NCBI GenBank assembly: GCA_014379785.1
Contig: JACMLD010000057.1
Location: 1 to 14,335, forward strand
Direction: 5' to 3'
Source: Chitinophagaceae bacterium
Lineage (GTDB): Bacteria; Bacteroidota; Bacteroidia; Chitinophagales; Chitinophagaceae
DNA length: 14,335 nucleotides
Shown here: piece by piece, positions 1 to 7,354 of the stretch
How the letters are laid out: each line of letters starts with the position of its first letter
How positions within the stretch are numbered: position 1 is the first letter of the stretch
Notes under the pieces: generated by a model
Told to the model about the DNA's origin: nothing
Database searches by the model: none
The model's input: only the letters and a program-made list of their open reading frames with translations
Made by a program: the position numbers and the translations under genes

Positions 1-1814
1 ACGGATATATTTCAATGAATACACTCCGCACATTCGAAAATGCAGCAAAACTTCCAAAAATTTCTGACGACTGGAACAGAGGTACTGAATCATACACTTA
101 CGTGATGCTGAAAGATCAGGCATCATTGAAACAATTAGAAGCCGCCACCGCATCGATCAGTGCTTTTCTGCTGAAAGACATGAAACTGAAAGGCCGTGAG
201 TCGCTCCTCTATCGGGTGCAACCATTTGATAAGATCATCCTTGGTGAAGAAATGATGTTCAGCATGGGCAATACAGGTACAATGGGAAAGGTTGGAGCAG
301 AAATTGCGATCGGGCTGGTTATCCTGCTTTCGGCCTGTTTTAATTATACCAATCTCTCCATTGCACGCTCCGTGAATCGCGGAAAAGAGGTGGGAGTAAG
401 AAAGGTAGCTGGTGCCATGCGCGGACAGATATTTCAGCAATTCATCATTGAGTCGGTTGTCCTGACGATGTTATCATTAGGTGTAGGCTACCTTATACTA
501 AGATTGCTGACCGAATATTCACCCCTGGGTCAGGAAATGGGTGCACCCGATTCAGCTTACGATCCCATGCTGTTTCTCTGGTTTTTCATATTCAGTTTGC
601 TGACGGGAATTTTTGCGGGCCTGATTCCATCCTATTCACTTTCGGCGTTCAAGCCGGTTGAAGTACTGAAAAATCTGAGCAATATAAAACTGTTTGGCGG
701 CGCGGGATTGCGAAAAACGCTCATTGTATTGCAGTTCTCGCTCTCCATCATCATACTGATGTTTACACAGGTTTTCCAGCAGCAGTTTGATTACCTGGCA
801 GAATCGGATCCGGGTTTCCGCCGCGACAATATCATCAACGTCCAACTCAACGGGGAAAATTATGGTCGTTTGTCACGCGAGCTCCTGTCGGTCAAAGGAG
901 TTGAGAAAATTTCTGCAGCTTCGGTCAATCCCGGCAAACATACCGGTGGCAGATCGTTGGTGAGACAAAAACCAGATTCCGACCCCTTTCTTATTGATCA
1001 TTATGACGTTGACCCGAACTTTATTGATGTGCTTGACCTAAAACTATTGGCAGGCGATGGTTTTAGGACCCTCAACACAAATAATGGAGAGGAGGAAAAA
1101 TATGTGGTGATAAACGAGAAATGTCTCGCCTGGTTTAAATTAGGGAGCGCCTCAGAAGCCCTGGGAAATCAGATCATCGTTGACAGTCTGAATCTGACCA
1201 TCACTGGTGTGGTAAAAGATTTTTATGCAAATGGATTTGACATGTATATCAATCCTTTGCTGCTCAGAAATCGTCCGGACAAATTTCAGGTACTGAATGT
1301 GAGAACCACCAATATGCCGGATAGTTCAATCATTGCAGACCTTGCGGCAGTCTGGAAAGCGAGCGCCAGTGGTGAGTTTTCATCCAACATTTTCAGACAG
1401 GAGTTGTACATCGCAAAAAATCCATCTGGCACAGTATCCACACTGGGATTTCTCGCATTGATTTCAATCACCATTGCATCCCTTGGTTTGCTAGGCATGG
1501 TCATATATCACACGCAAACAAAAAGAAAAGAGATTGGTATCCGGAAAGTGATGGGGGCAGAAGTATCAGGAATTATTTTTCTCATGGCAAAATCTTTTCT
1601 GAAACTGGTCGTGATTGCCGGGCTCATCGCCATTCCTGTCGGCTATGTTACAGGATTTTTGTTTCTTAATATTTTTGCCAACCGAATCAATATCGGAATC
1701 GATATCATTTTGCTCAGCTTCCTTTCTGTACTTGGTTTGAGCGCCATCATAACCGGCGCACAGATATACAGAAGCGCCGCGGCAAATCCCGTGAATAGTC
1801 TAAGAACAGAATAA
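1..1814 (+). CDS. FtsX/MacB-type ABC transporter permease, 5' partial
   Basis: Inner-membrane permease of the MacB/FtsX superfamily, the family that couples cytoplasmic ATP hydrolysis to movement of substrates in or from the periplasm. The reading frame is open to the left edge (phase begins at base 3), so the ATG at 15 is probably internal; Bacteroidota relatives are usually near 800 aa and start with a cytoplasmic tail, one helix and a MacB_PCD domain, most of which is missing here. Numbering from that ATG, I see helices at about 95-115, 143-163, 186-208 and 233-251, a periplasmic domain at about 255-470, then helices at 475-498, 526-550 and 561-583. Each half has the FtsX signature after a helix: RGKEVGVRKVAGA at 122-134 and KRKEIGIRKVMGA at 503-515. 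It ends 10 nt before the ATPase gene, its likely partner. Substrate unknown; no adaptor (HlyD-like) gene is visible and one may lie upstream. Confidence 0.93.
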   Translation, partial: GYISMNTLRTFENAAKLPKISDDWNRGTESYTYVMLKDQASLKQLEAATASISAFLLKDMKLKGRESLLYRVQPFDKIILGEEMMFSMGNTGTMGKVGAEIAIGLVILLSACFNYTNLSIARSVNRGKEVGVRKVAGAMRGQIFQQFIIESVVLTMLSLGVGYLILRLLTEYSPLGQEMGAPDSAYDPMLFLWFFIFSLLTGIFAGLIPSYSLSAFKPVEVLKNLSNIKLFGGAGLRKTLIVLQFSLSIIILMFTQVFQQQFDYLAESDPGFRRDNIINVQLNGENYGRLSRELLSVKGVEKISAASVNPGKHTGGRSLVRQKPDSDPFLIDHYDVDPNFIDVLDLKLLAGDGFRTLNTNNGEEEKYVVINEKCLAWFKLGSASEALGNQIIVDSLNLTITGVVKDFYANGFDMYINPLLLRNRPDKFQVLNVRTTNMPDSSIIADLAAVWKASASGEFSSNIFRQELYIAKNPSGTVSTLGFLALISITIASLGLLGMVIYHTQTKRKEIGIRKVMGAEVSGIIFLMAKSFLKLVVIAGLIAIPVGYVTGFLFLNIFANRINIGIDIILLSFLSVLGLSAIITGAQIYRSAAANPVNSLRTE

Positions 1815-1824
1815 AACTGAAATA

Positions 1825-2496
1825 ATGATAGAACTAAAACGTCTTTCAAAATGGGTGAATGTTGGTGGAAACCGCACGTTCATTTTAAAGGACATCAACT
1901 TAAAAATCGGCCAGGGAGAATTTGTTTCAATCATGGGTCCCTCAGGATCCGGCAAATCATCGTTACTCAATATCATCGGAATGCTGGACGATGCCAATGA
2001 AGGGGAATATTTTTTCAATGGTACACCGGTTCATACGCTTAAAGAAAAACAGCGTTCTCAGTTGTATAAACAACATATTGGATTTGTATTTCAGGCCTAC
2101 CACCTGATTGACGAACTCACGGTCTACGAAAATATTGAAACACCGCTCATCTATCAGAATGTGAAAACCGCCGAACGTAAAGCGATGGTGGCCGACATGC
2201 TCGACCGCTTTCAGATAGTTGGGAAAAAAGATTTGTTTCCGGCACAGCTTTCAGGCGGACAACAACAACTGGTTGGCATTGCGCGGGCATTGATAGCAAA
2301 ACCACAAATGCTTCTGGCGGATGAACCTACAGGGAATCTGAATTCAAAACAAGGTGAAGAAATAATGGAATTATTCAAACAACTCAATGGCGAAGGCGTC
2401 ACCATTATACAGGTAACGCATTCTGAAAAGAATGCTTCCTACGGTTCACATATCATCAATTTACTCGACGGAAGAATTGAATCAACCGGATCTTAA
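1825..2496 (+). CDS. LolD/MacB-type ABC transporter ATP-binding protein
   Basis: Cytoplasmic ATPase of 223 aa, the normal length for stand-alone LolD/MacB-type nucleotide-binding subunits. Visible motifs are Walker A GPSGSGKS (38-45), Q-loop glutamine Q90 in FVFQAYHLI, ABC signature LSGGQQQ (142-148), Walker B MLLADE with catalytic E167, and switch histidine H199. It lies 10 nt after the permease and 11 nt before the TolC-like gene, so the three are almost surely co-transcribed and form one envelope export or efflux machine. Two residues differ from the family norm: the arginine that normally follows LSGGQQQ is L149 and the D-loop aspartate (NLDS) is N173. The core ATPase residues are intact, so I expect an active enzyme. 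As is usual in Bacteroidota, there is no Shine-Dalgarno sequence before the ATG. Confidence 0.95.
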   Translation: MIELKRLSKWVNVGGNRTFILKDINLKIGQGEFVSIMGPSGSGKSSLLNIIGMLDDANEGEYFFNGTPVHTLKEKQRSQLYKQHIGFVFQAYHLIDELTVYENIETPLIYQNVKTAERKAMVADMLDRFQIVGKKDLFPAQLSGGQQQLVGIARALIAKPQMLLADEPTGNLNSKQGEEIMELFKQLNGEGVTIIQVTHSEKNASYGSHIINLLDGRIESTGS

Positions 2497-2507
2497 ATAA
2501 TCAATCA

Positions 2508-3944
2508 ATGAGCTTTTTAAAAAGAACGGCAGGCGTTGCCTTCGTCCTGCTAACGGTAACGAGCAACCGAAATTATGCACAGGACAGTACAAGGATATCA
2601 CTGCGTCAGGCAGTAGAAACAGCGATTAGCAACAACCTCGATGTGAAACAGAGCGATCTGCAGTCCCAGACCGCGGAAGTAAACTACAGACAGGCCAAAT
2701 CGAATCTGTTGCCAGCGCTGAACGGAATGGCAAGTCATGGTATAAACCAGGGAAGAAGCATCGACCCGTTTACCAACTCGTTTATCAATCAACGGGTGAA
2801 CTTTGCCAGCTATGGTCTGAATGCAGGTGTATTGATATTCAGCGGGCTGGGTATTCAAAACAGTATCAGGCAAACAAATTATGCCTACAAAGCTTCGAGA
2901 ATGGAGTTGCAGCAGGCGAAGGACAACCTGATGCTCAGCGTCATCCTCGCATATCTGGACGTATTGAGCAATGAAGAACTTGTATCGCAGGCCCGAAACC
3001 AGGCGGCACTCAGTAAAAGACAGGTGGAGCGACTTGAAATCCTCAACAGCGATGGGGCCATACCGCCAGCGCAGCTTTCCGATCTGAGAGGTGAACTCGC
3101 CGGCAATGAATTGGCTGTTGTCAACAATGAAAATGCGCTGGAGACCTCAAAACTCAATCTGTGCCAGCTGATGAATATCGCTTACAGGCCGGATTTTAAT
3201 GTTGAAAAGCTTTCGCTCGAAGAAGTTCCCGCTACCTACGGCAATTCTCCCGACAAGATTTATGAGACCGCTCTCAACCAGCTTTCACTGGTTAAGGGTA
3301 CCCAGCTGAGAAAACAAAGTGCAGAGAACGCAGTGAAAGTGGCAAGAAGTTTCTTCTATCCCACCCTCTCATTGAATGGCGGCGTCAATACAAATTATTC
3401 AAGTGCAGCCGGTCAGAACATACTGGTCAGCACCAGCGACATCACTACCAACGATTATGTACTGGTCAACAATATCAAGACTGCTGTGATCAGTCCGCAG
3501 TCGAGCTTCAGGACCGACAAAATTGCGTACAACAAACAGCTCGACAATAACCTCTATACCTCGGTATCGTTGGACCTCCGTTTGCCGATCTTCAATGCTT
3601 TTCAAACAAAGAATCGTGTGAAGCTGGCCAAAATACAATTAAAAAACACCGATTACATTGAGCAGACAACAAGAATTCAACTCAAGCAATCGATCGAACA
3701 GGCATTTGTAAATATGACCTCTGCAGACAACCGCTACAAGGTGATTCAGGGTCAGGTAAAAGCCTTTTCGGAATCTTTCAAAGCGGCTGAAGTGAAATTC
3801 AACGCAGGAGTTGGAACGGTAGTAGATTATATTATTGCAAAAAACAATCTCGACAGGGCAAATATCAATCTGATCATGGCGAGGTATGATTATATTCTGA
3901 GAACGAAGATTCTGGATTACTACCAGGCGAAACCGCTCTGGTAA
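2508..3944 (+). CDS. TolC-like outer membrane efflux protein
   Basis: Outer membrane channel of the OEP/TolC family, 478 aa, the usual length. Residues 1-24 form a signal peptide (basic K5 R6, hydrophobic 8-18, cleavage likely after YA at 23-24). Two related halves follow, at about 30-215 and 255-470, each starting with the typical amphipathic segment (SLRQAVETAISNNLDVKQSD near 31; YETALNQLSLVKGTQ in the second half) and rich in long heptad-like helices that would build the periplasmic tunnel. Trimeric members give a tripartite pump its exit through the outer membrane. It starts 11 nt after the ATPase gene and is the last gene of the operon, with a hairpin terminator 8 nt after its stop. The order permease, ATPase, TolC fits a MacAB-TolC-like exporter. 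The adaptor is not in the window and the substrate cannot be told from sequence. Confidence 0.94.
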   Translation: MSFLKRTAGVAFVLLTVTSNRNYAQDSTRISLRQAVETAISNNLDVKQSDLQSQTAEVNYRQAKSNLLPALNGMASHGINQGRSIDPFTNSFINQRVNFASYGLNAGVLIFSGLGIQNSIRQTNYAYKASRMELQQAKDNLMLSVILAYLDVLSNEELVSQARNQAALSKRQVERLEILNSDGAIPPAQLSDLRGELAGNELAVVNNENALETSKLNLCQLMNIAYRPDFNVEKLSLEEVPATYGNSPDKIYETALNQLSLVKGTQLRKQSAENAVKVARSFFYPTLSLNGGVNTNYSSAAGQNILVSTSDITTNDYVLVNNIKTAVISPQSSFRTDKIAYNKQLDNNLYTSVSLDLRLPIFNAFQTKNRVKLAKIQLKNTDYIEQTTRIQLKQSIEQAFVNMTSADNRYKVIQGQVKAFSESFKAAEVKFNAGVGTVVDYIIAKNNLDRANINLIMARYDYILRTKILDYYQAKPLW

Positions 3945-3952
3945 AAAGAATA

Positions 3953-3982
3953 AAAAAAGTGCCCCGGTTGAGGCACTTTTTT
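3953..3982. terminator. Bidirectional intrinsic terminator
   Basis: Perfect 11-bp stem AAAAAAGTGCC / GGCACTTTTTT around an 8-nt loop (3964-3971). The A-tract on one side and T-tract on the other make it a rho-independent terminator in either direction. It sits 8 nt after the TolC-like stop codon on the plus strand and 2 nt after the stop of the candidate small ORF on the minus strand, so it can end both converging transcripts. Confidence 0.88.
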
Positions 3983-3984
3983 AT

Positions 3985-4092
3985 TTACAGGAGATGCTGA
4001 ATATTTGTTTTCTCATAACCTTTTACGCGGTCGATCACATCGAGCCATTTTAGGTGTAGAACGAGCATCAGGTACAAACGATACGTATTCAT
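3985..4092 (-). CDS. Candidate 35-aa small protein downstream of the exported protein gene
   Basis: ORF of 36 codons including the stop, reading from an ATG at 4092 to TAA at 3985-3987. The peptide begins MNTYRLYLMLVLHLKWLD and ends with a charged, polar tail (DRVKGYEKTNIQHLL). It has a short hydrophobic patch at about 6-14 and then an amphipathic basic stretch, so a membrane-associated small protein is possible. It starts 22 nt after the stop of the 282-aa gene on the same strand, behind an A-rich stretch of the kind often found before Bacteroidota starts, and stops 2 nt before the terminator stem, so it would be the second cistron of that transcript. The frame stays open upstream into the 282-aa gene, but that part is a shadow of it. 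I do not recognise the family. Position and composition support it; no homology evidence is available. Confidence 0.42.
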   Translation of the reverse strand: MNTYRLYLMLVLHLKWLDVIDRVKGYEKTNIQHLL

Positions 4093-4114
4093 AATATTTT
4101 TTTTAGGATAAAAC

Positions 4115-4963
4115 TTATTTTGAAATTTCTGCGATCCATTCTTTTGCGAATGCCCGTCCGGCGTCAACTGCAGGCTTTCCGGCACGAAAAGCCATTTTCC
4201 AGTTGCTGCTTTTACGTTCGTATGAAGGATTTGTAAAGTATTTCTTGCCATTCTTCTCAACGGTAGCGGCATTGAAATCCACTCCTTCTGTTGCCTCCAG
4301 AAATTCCTGCAGTTTCAATTTTACATAAAAAATCGGGTTTGCCGGATACTTCTCTTCCCAGGCATTCAGCTGATTCTGGTATGCTTCTTTTTGAATGGAT
4401 TCGGATTCTTTAAAATTGTCTGCATACATTTTCAGCATGGCATTGTTTGGATCCTGGTACTCTTTGAGCTGCTTTTTCGATTCCACCAGCATGTTTTGGT
4501 AAATGGGTTTCATCTGGGCAGTGGCTGTTTTCAACTCTGCTTCGAACTTGGTGATATTGTCGGTCAGACTCTTCACCATCCCGGCCCTCAGTTCATCAGC
4601 AGTCTGCATTTTCTGAGGAGCAGTCGGTTTGTTGCTCTCCTTGATTTTCAGATAAGCTGTTTTAAAGGCGGGTGTTGCGGCCTGCTCCCTTGCATAGCTT
4701 GCAAGGTCTTTTACGATCGCCCCGCGATCATTCAGCGCAATGCTCTTCAGATTTCTGATACCGTAATGATTAAGGTATCCATTGAGAAGGCCTTCAGTAA
4801 TTCTTGCATTTGCCTGGTCCCTGGTAAGTCCCAGTTTGCTGAATACGTCCTCGTAAAACTTTTTTTCTGTAAACGAGATAAGGCTCATCGCTGCGATCGC
4901 CAGAGTGAGCAGGGTCAGACCAATTCTTACAGGTCTGAGAGTAATTCTGAAATTCTGTTTCAT
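4115..4963 (-). CDS. Uncharacterised exported or membrane-anchored protein, 282 aa
   Basis: Family not recognised. From the ATG at 4963 the product has a basic N-terminus (K2, R6, R10, R13), a hydrophobic segment at about 14-30 and then a soluble, Lys/Gln/Glu/Ala-rich body with no cysteine. Much of the middle (about 115-215) looks alpha-helical and coiled-coil-like. The hydrophobic segment lacks a clear AxA cleavage site, so it may be a signal anchor with the rest in the periplasm. An upstream in-frame ATG (5113) would give 332 aa, but it puts 50 polar residues before the export signal and overlaps the region open upstream of the divergent kinase gene, so I prefer 4963. It is transcribed away from the LytS operon across a 234-nt shared region, and a 35-aa ORF follows 22 nt downstream. 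Divergent placement hints at co-regulation or control by the neighbouring regulator, but this is inference. Confidence 0.8.
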   Translation of the reverse strand: MKQNFRITLRPVRIGLTLLTLAIAAMSLISFTEKKFYEDVFSKLGLTRDQANARITEGLLNGYLNHYGIRNLKSIALNDRGAIVKDLASYAREQAATPAFKTAYLKIKESNKPTAPQKMQTADELRAGMVKSLTDNITKFEAELKTATAQMKPIYQNMLVESKKQLKEYQDPNNAMLKMYADNFKESESIQKEAYQNQLNAWEEKYPANPIFYVKLKLQEFLEATEGVDFNAATVEKNGKKYFTNPSYERKSSNWKMAFRAGKPAVDAGRAFAKEWIAEISK

Positions 4964-5197
4964 AGCAAAGGTTAATGGTAAAATGGTTGTTGATTGATTG
5001 CAGGACAAATATCTGACGAACAAAAAGGCTTTCTCATCACCTTGTGTATGAATTGCATTTATTTGGGATGGCCTGCGGGTCCGGATTTTCATACCCCCTT
5101 TTCCCCAATTCATACCGGCAAATACTCATTTTGTGTTTGGCCGGTAGGTCGCTTTGAAAAAAGTCGGTATTTTGTAAGACAACCAAAACCGGGATTA
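4964..5197. promoter_or_regulatory. Divergent intergenic control region
   Basis: The 234 nt between the divergent starts at 4963 (minus) and 5198 (plus) must contain promoters for both units. I searched for the Bacteroidota element TTTG-N19-TAnnTTTG and found only one-mismatch -7-like sites: TTTATTTG at 5058-5065 (plus) and GATATTTG at 5013-5006 (minus), neither with a well-spaced -33 element. The region holds an imperfect inverted repeat at 5113-5146. Reading frames extend into it from both sides (to 4994 on plus, 5113 on minus) but I take them as non-coding. Confidence 0.5.
5113..5146. repeat. Imperfect inverted repeat upstream of the LytS operon
   Basis: Arms TACCGGCAAA (5113-5122) and TTTGGCCGGTA (5136-5146) are complementary except for one bulged G, around a 13-nt spacer. 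The distal arm ends 51 nt before the chosen ATG of the first LytS gene. It could be a dimeric regulator operator or a hairpin in the leader RNA; there is no T-tract, so it is not a terminator. LytTR regulators usually bind spaced direct repeats rather than palindromes, so another regulator would fit better. Confidence 0.4.
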
Positions 5198-6253
5198 ATG
5201 GCCCTACCGCAGTACACCAAACAGGATCTTAAAATCTTCCTGGGCTCAATGCCTGGTATTGTGGTGATTCTCAACTCTTTACTATTCGGCAAGCGCTATT
5301 TTACCGAGCTCCGGCTGTTCGGGGCCGCAAGTCTCATGACGCTGGCAATTATGACAGGTTGCTGGCTGATCCTCACCTGGGTGGCAGTGACCGTCCGCAA
5401 CCGGTTCACCCACGATACCGACATGATGCGGCGGCTCGGAATGACCCTTTTTCTTATCATTATTATTACCAGCCTTACCATTACCCTTATTTTTTACGGC
5501 TACGATTTTGTCCGGTTTGGTGGCTACCAGCTTAATGAAACCGTATACGAATGGACACTTGCCGTCGGCTTTATCATCAATGTTTTCGTAACCTTTCTCC
5601 ATGAGGGTGTCGCCAGTTTTGAAAAATGGAGGGCCACACTTTCTGAAACAGAATCTTTAAAAAAAGAATACATGCAGAGCCGGTTACTTGGGCTGAAAAG
5701 CCAGGTAAATCCGCATTTTCTTTTCAATAGTCTAAACTCGCTCTCCAGTCTGATTTCCGAAAATGCCCAACAGGCGGAAAAGTTTCTTGATGAGCTCAGC
5801 AAGGTATATCGTTACCTTTTAAGAAACAGCGACGACCACCTGGTGCCCCTTGAAACGGAGATACAATTTATGCAGTCCTATTATCACCTGTTGAAAGAAA
5901 GATATGGTGATGCGCTTTTTTTAGAAGTAGATGTGCTGCCAGAACACCGAACGCTGCTCATTCCGCCCCTGACCATCCAGATGCTGGTGGAAAACGCGCT
6001 TAACTGCAACACCATCAGCAAACTTACTCCATTGCGTCTCGGCATTGTGTCTACCGCCGATGGTCACCTTAAAATCACCAACAATATGCAGCTCAAGATC
6101 GGAGTGTCGGAAGATGCTTCCCGTGAGTGCTTTGATAATATTGCCAATAAATTCAGACTACTTGGACAGTCGCCCATTGCCATCAGTGAAGAAACGTCTC
6201 ACCGTGTTGTAGAATTGCCATTGATTCACGAAACCCAACCCGTAGCCGTATGA
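5198..6253 (+). CDS. LytS-type membrane sensor protein with degenerate kinase domain
   Basis: Sensor of the His_kinase/LytS family, 351 aa from the ATG at 5198. The frame is open back to 4994, but the paralogue next door aligns with residue 1 of the shorter form, and the extra 68 residues would run through the control region. Four membrane helices lie at about 14-30, 41-64, 81-101 and 119-136, with the loop motif FYGYDFVRFGGYQLN (99-113) shared with the paralogue. A coiled-coil-like linker leads to the phospho-acceptor motif QVNPHFLFNSLNSL with H173. The ATP-binding half is unusual: the N-box, normally ENAxKHN/G, reads ENALNCN (265-271; N266 kept, K and H lost), and the G-box, GLxNI in the paralogue, reads CFDNI (311-315) with no glycine. 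I infer weak or no autokinase activity and a role as partner or modulator of the next protein. Its stop overlaps the next ATG by 4 nt. Confidence 0.9.
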   Translation: MALPQYTKQDLKIFLGSMPGIVVILNSLLFGKRYFTELRLFGAASLMTLAIMTGCWLILTWVAVTVRNRFTHDTDMMRRLGMTLFLIIIITSLTITLIFYGYDFVRFGGYQLNETVYEWTLAVGFIINVFVTFLHEGVASFEKWRATLSETESLKKEYMQSRLLGLKSQVNPHFLFNSLNSLSSLISENAQQAEKFLDELSKVYRYLLRNSDDHLVPLETEIQFMQSYYHLLKERYGDALFLEVDVLPEHRTLLIPPLTIQMLVENALNCNTISKLTPLRLGIVSTADGHLKITNNMQLKIGVSEDASRECFDNIANKFRLLGQSPIAISEETSHRVVELPLIHETQPVAV

Positions 6254-7344
6254 AAAATTGGATCAAGCCGGGAAGAGTAGAATGGATATCGTTCTTCGCG
6301 ATGATGCCGGTGCTGACAATACTCCTGAACATGCTGCTTTTTCCTGACAGGGTATGGAAAGACTCACGCATATGGGCGTTTTCATTCCCCGTTATATATG
6401 TGCAGGGCTTTATCTCCTGGTACCTGCATATTGTGAGCATGCATTGGTTACGAATTCGTTTTCCATTGCTCAGGCAAACATCGTTTCGGTTAACCGTCCT
6501 TTATATCACTCATATTTTTCTCACCAGTCTAACGTTTTTTTCACTGTTTTACGGCTACGATCTTTTTAATTTTCTCGGTTATCAATTCAACGTTGGCAAT
6601 TTTAAACTCTCGCTTCTTGTAAGTCTCGCGCTCACGCTCGTAGCCACAACCATGTGGGAAGCCGAATATATCTTTGGTCAGTGGAAAAAAAGTCTTGCAG
6701 AAAAAGAAACGATGCAGCAACTCGCCATACAACACGAGTTTGAAACATTGAAAAGCCAGGTGAACCCGCACTTCCTTTTTAACTGCTTCAACACATTGTC
6801 CTCCCTGATCAGCGAAGATGCAAAACAGGCAGAGAAATTTCTCAATGAACTGAGCAAGGTGTACAGATACCTGCTGCGGAACAATGAGGATGGACTGACC
6901 ACTGTAAAAAGTGAAATACAATTTATCCGGTCCTACTTTCAATTGCTCAAAACCCGCCATGGCAATGCGATTGACTTCAACATAGAAATTGACAAGCGGT
7001 ATGACAACTATTTGCTTCCATCGCTCAGCCTGCAGCTACTTGTAGAAAATGCGGTGAAACACAATGTGCTTTCGAAGAATTTTCCCCTCACTATTGAGAT
7101 ATTCACTGCTGCGGGCAACAAACTCGTGGTAAATAATAATTTACAGAGGCGAAGTCAGAAGCCGCCTTCAAATAAAGTCGGACTCGAAAACATTCAGGCG
7201 AAATATGATCTGCTGAGACAAAGCGGATTCCAGGTACTGGAAGATTCCAAAAACTTTACCGTGGTCCTGCCTTTACTATGGAACAATTCCACTGAGGCCA
7301 GGTCGCAGCGTTCGGCAATAACAGACTTTTCAACTAAACCGTAA
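6250..7344 (+). CDS. LytS-type sensor histidine kinase (intact core)
   Basis: Sensor kinase of the His_kinase/LytS family, 364 aa, paralogous along its whole length to the preceding gene. Hydrophobic helices lie at about 12-31, 42-64, 80-101 and 118-136, with the loop motif FYGYDLFNFLGYQFN (99-113). The cytoplasmic part has QVNPHFLFNCFNTL with phospho-acceptor H174, a canonical N-box ENAVKHN (266-272) and a G-box VGLENI (310-315) followed by KYDLL. Of the four kinase-like proteins here this is the only one with all these motifs, so it is the likely phosphate donor for the LytTR regulator that begins 11 nt after its stop. The start codon overlaps the stop of the first sensor gene (ATGA), which implies translational coupling and near-equal synthesis and fits a heteromeric complex. 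There is no periplasmic ligand domain, so sensing is through the membrane helices or by partner proteins. Confidence 0.94.
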   Translation: MKNWIKPGRVEWISFFAMMPVLTILLNMLLFPDRVWKDSRIWAFSFPVIYVQGFISWYLHIVSMHWLRIRFPLLRQTSFRLTVLYITHIFLTSLTFFSLFYGYDLFNFLGYQFNVGNFKLSLLVSLALTLVATTMWEAEYIFGQWKKSLAEKETMQQLAIQHEFETLKSQVNPHFLFNCFNTLSSLISEDAKQAEKFLNELSKVYRYLLRNNEDGLTTVKSEIQFIRSYFQLLKTRHGNAIDFNIEIDKRYDNYLLPSLSLQLLVENAVKHNVLSKNFPLTIEIFTAAGNKLVVNNNLQRRSQKPPSNKVGLENIQAKYDLLRQSGFQVLEDSKNFTVVLPLLWNNSTEARSQRSAITDFSTKP

Positions 7345-7354
7345 ATAAACCGTA

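Noticed and set aside
4391..4975. 194-codon open frame on the plus strand
   Set aside because: Lies antisense inside the 282-aa gene; Cys/Phe/His-rich composition with no domain is typical of a shadow frame.
5006..5013. Possible minus-strand -7 element GATATTTG for the 282-aa gene
   Set aside because: One mismatch to TAnnTTTG and no TTG/TTTG at the right spacing upstream; not enough to call a promoter.
5091..5098. ATACCCCC shared between the divergent region and the right-edge promoter (14326-14333)
   Set aside because: Eight bases of identity with no extension on either side and different distances to the genes; plausible by chance.
4964..5113. N-terminal extension of the 282-aa protein (start at 5113)
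   Set aside because: It would put 50 polar residues before the export/anchor segment and overlap the other open extension on the opposite strand; the ATG at 4963 gives a normal basic-hydrophobic N-terminus.
4994..5197. N-terminal extension of the first LytS protein (start at 4994)
   Set aside because: The paralogue aligns from residue 1 of the form starting at 5198; the extension has no helix or domain, and it runs through the divergent control region and its inverted repeat.
6541..6960. 139-codon open frame on the minus strand
   Set aside because: Antisense to the intact LytS kinase; shadow of a conserved coding region.
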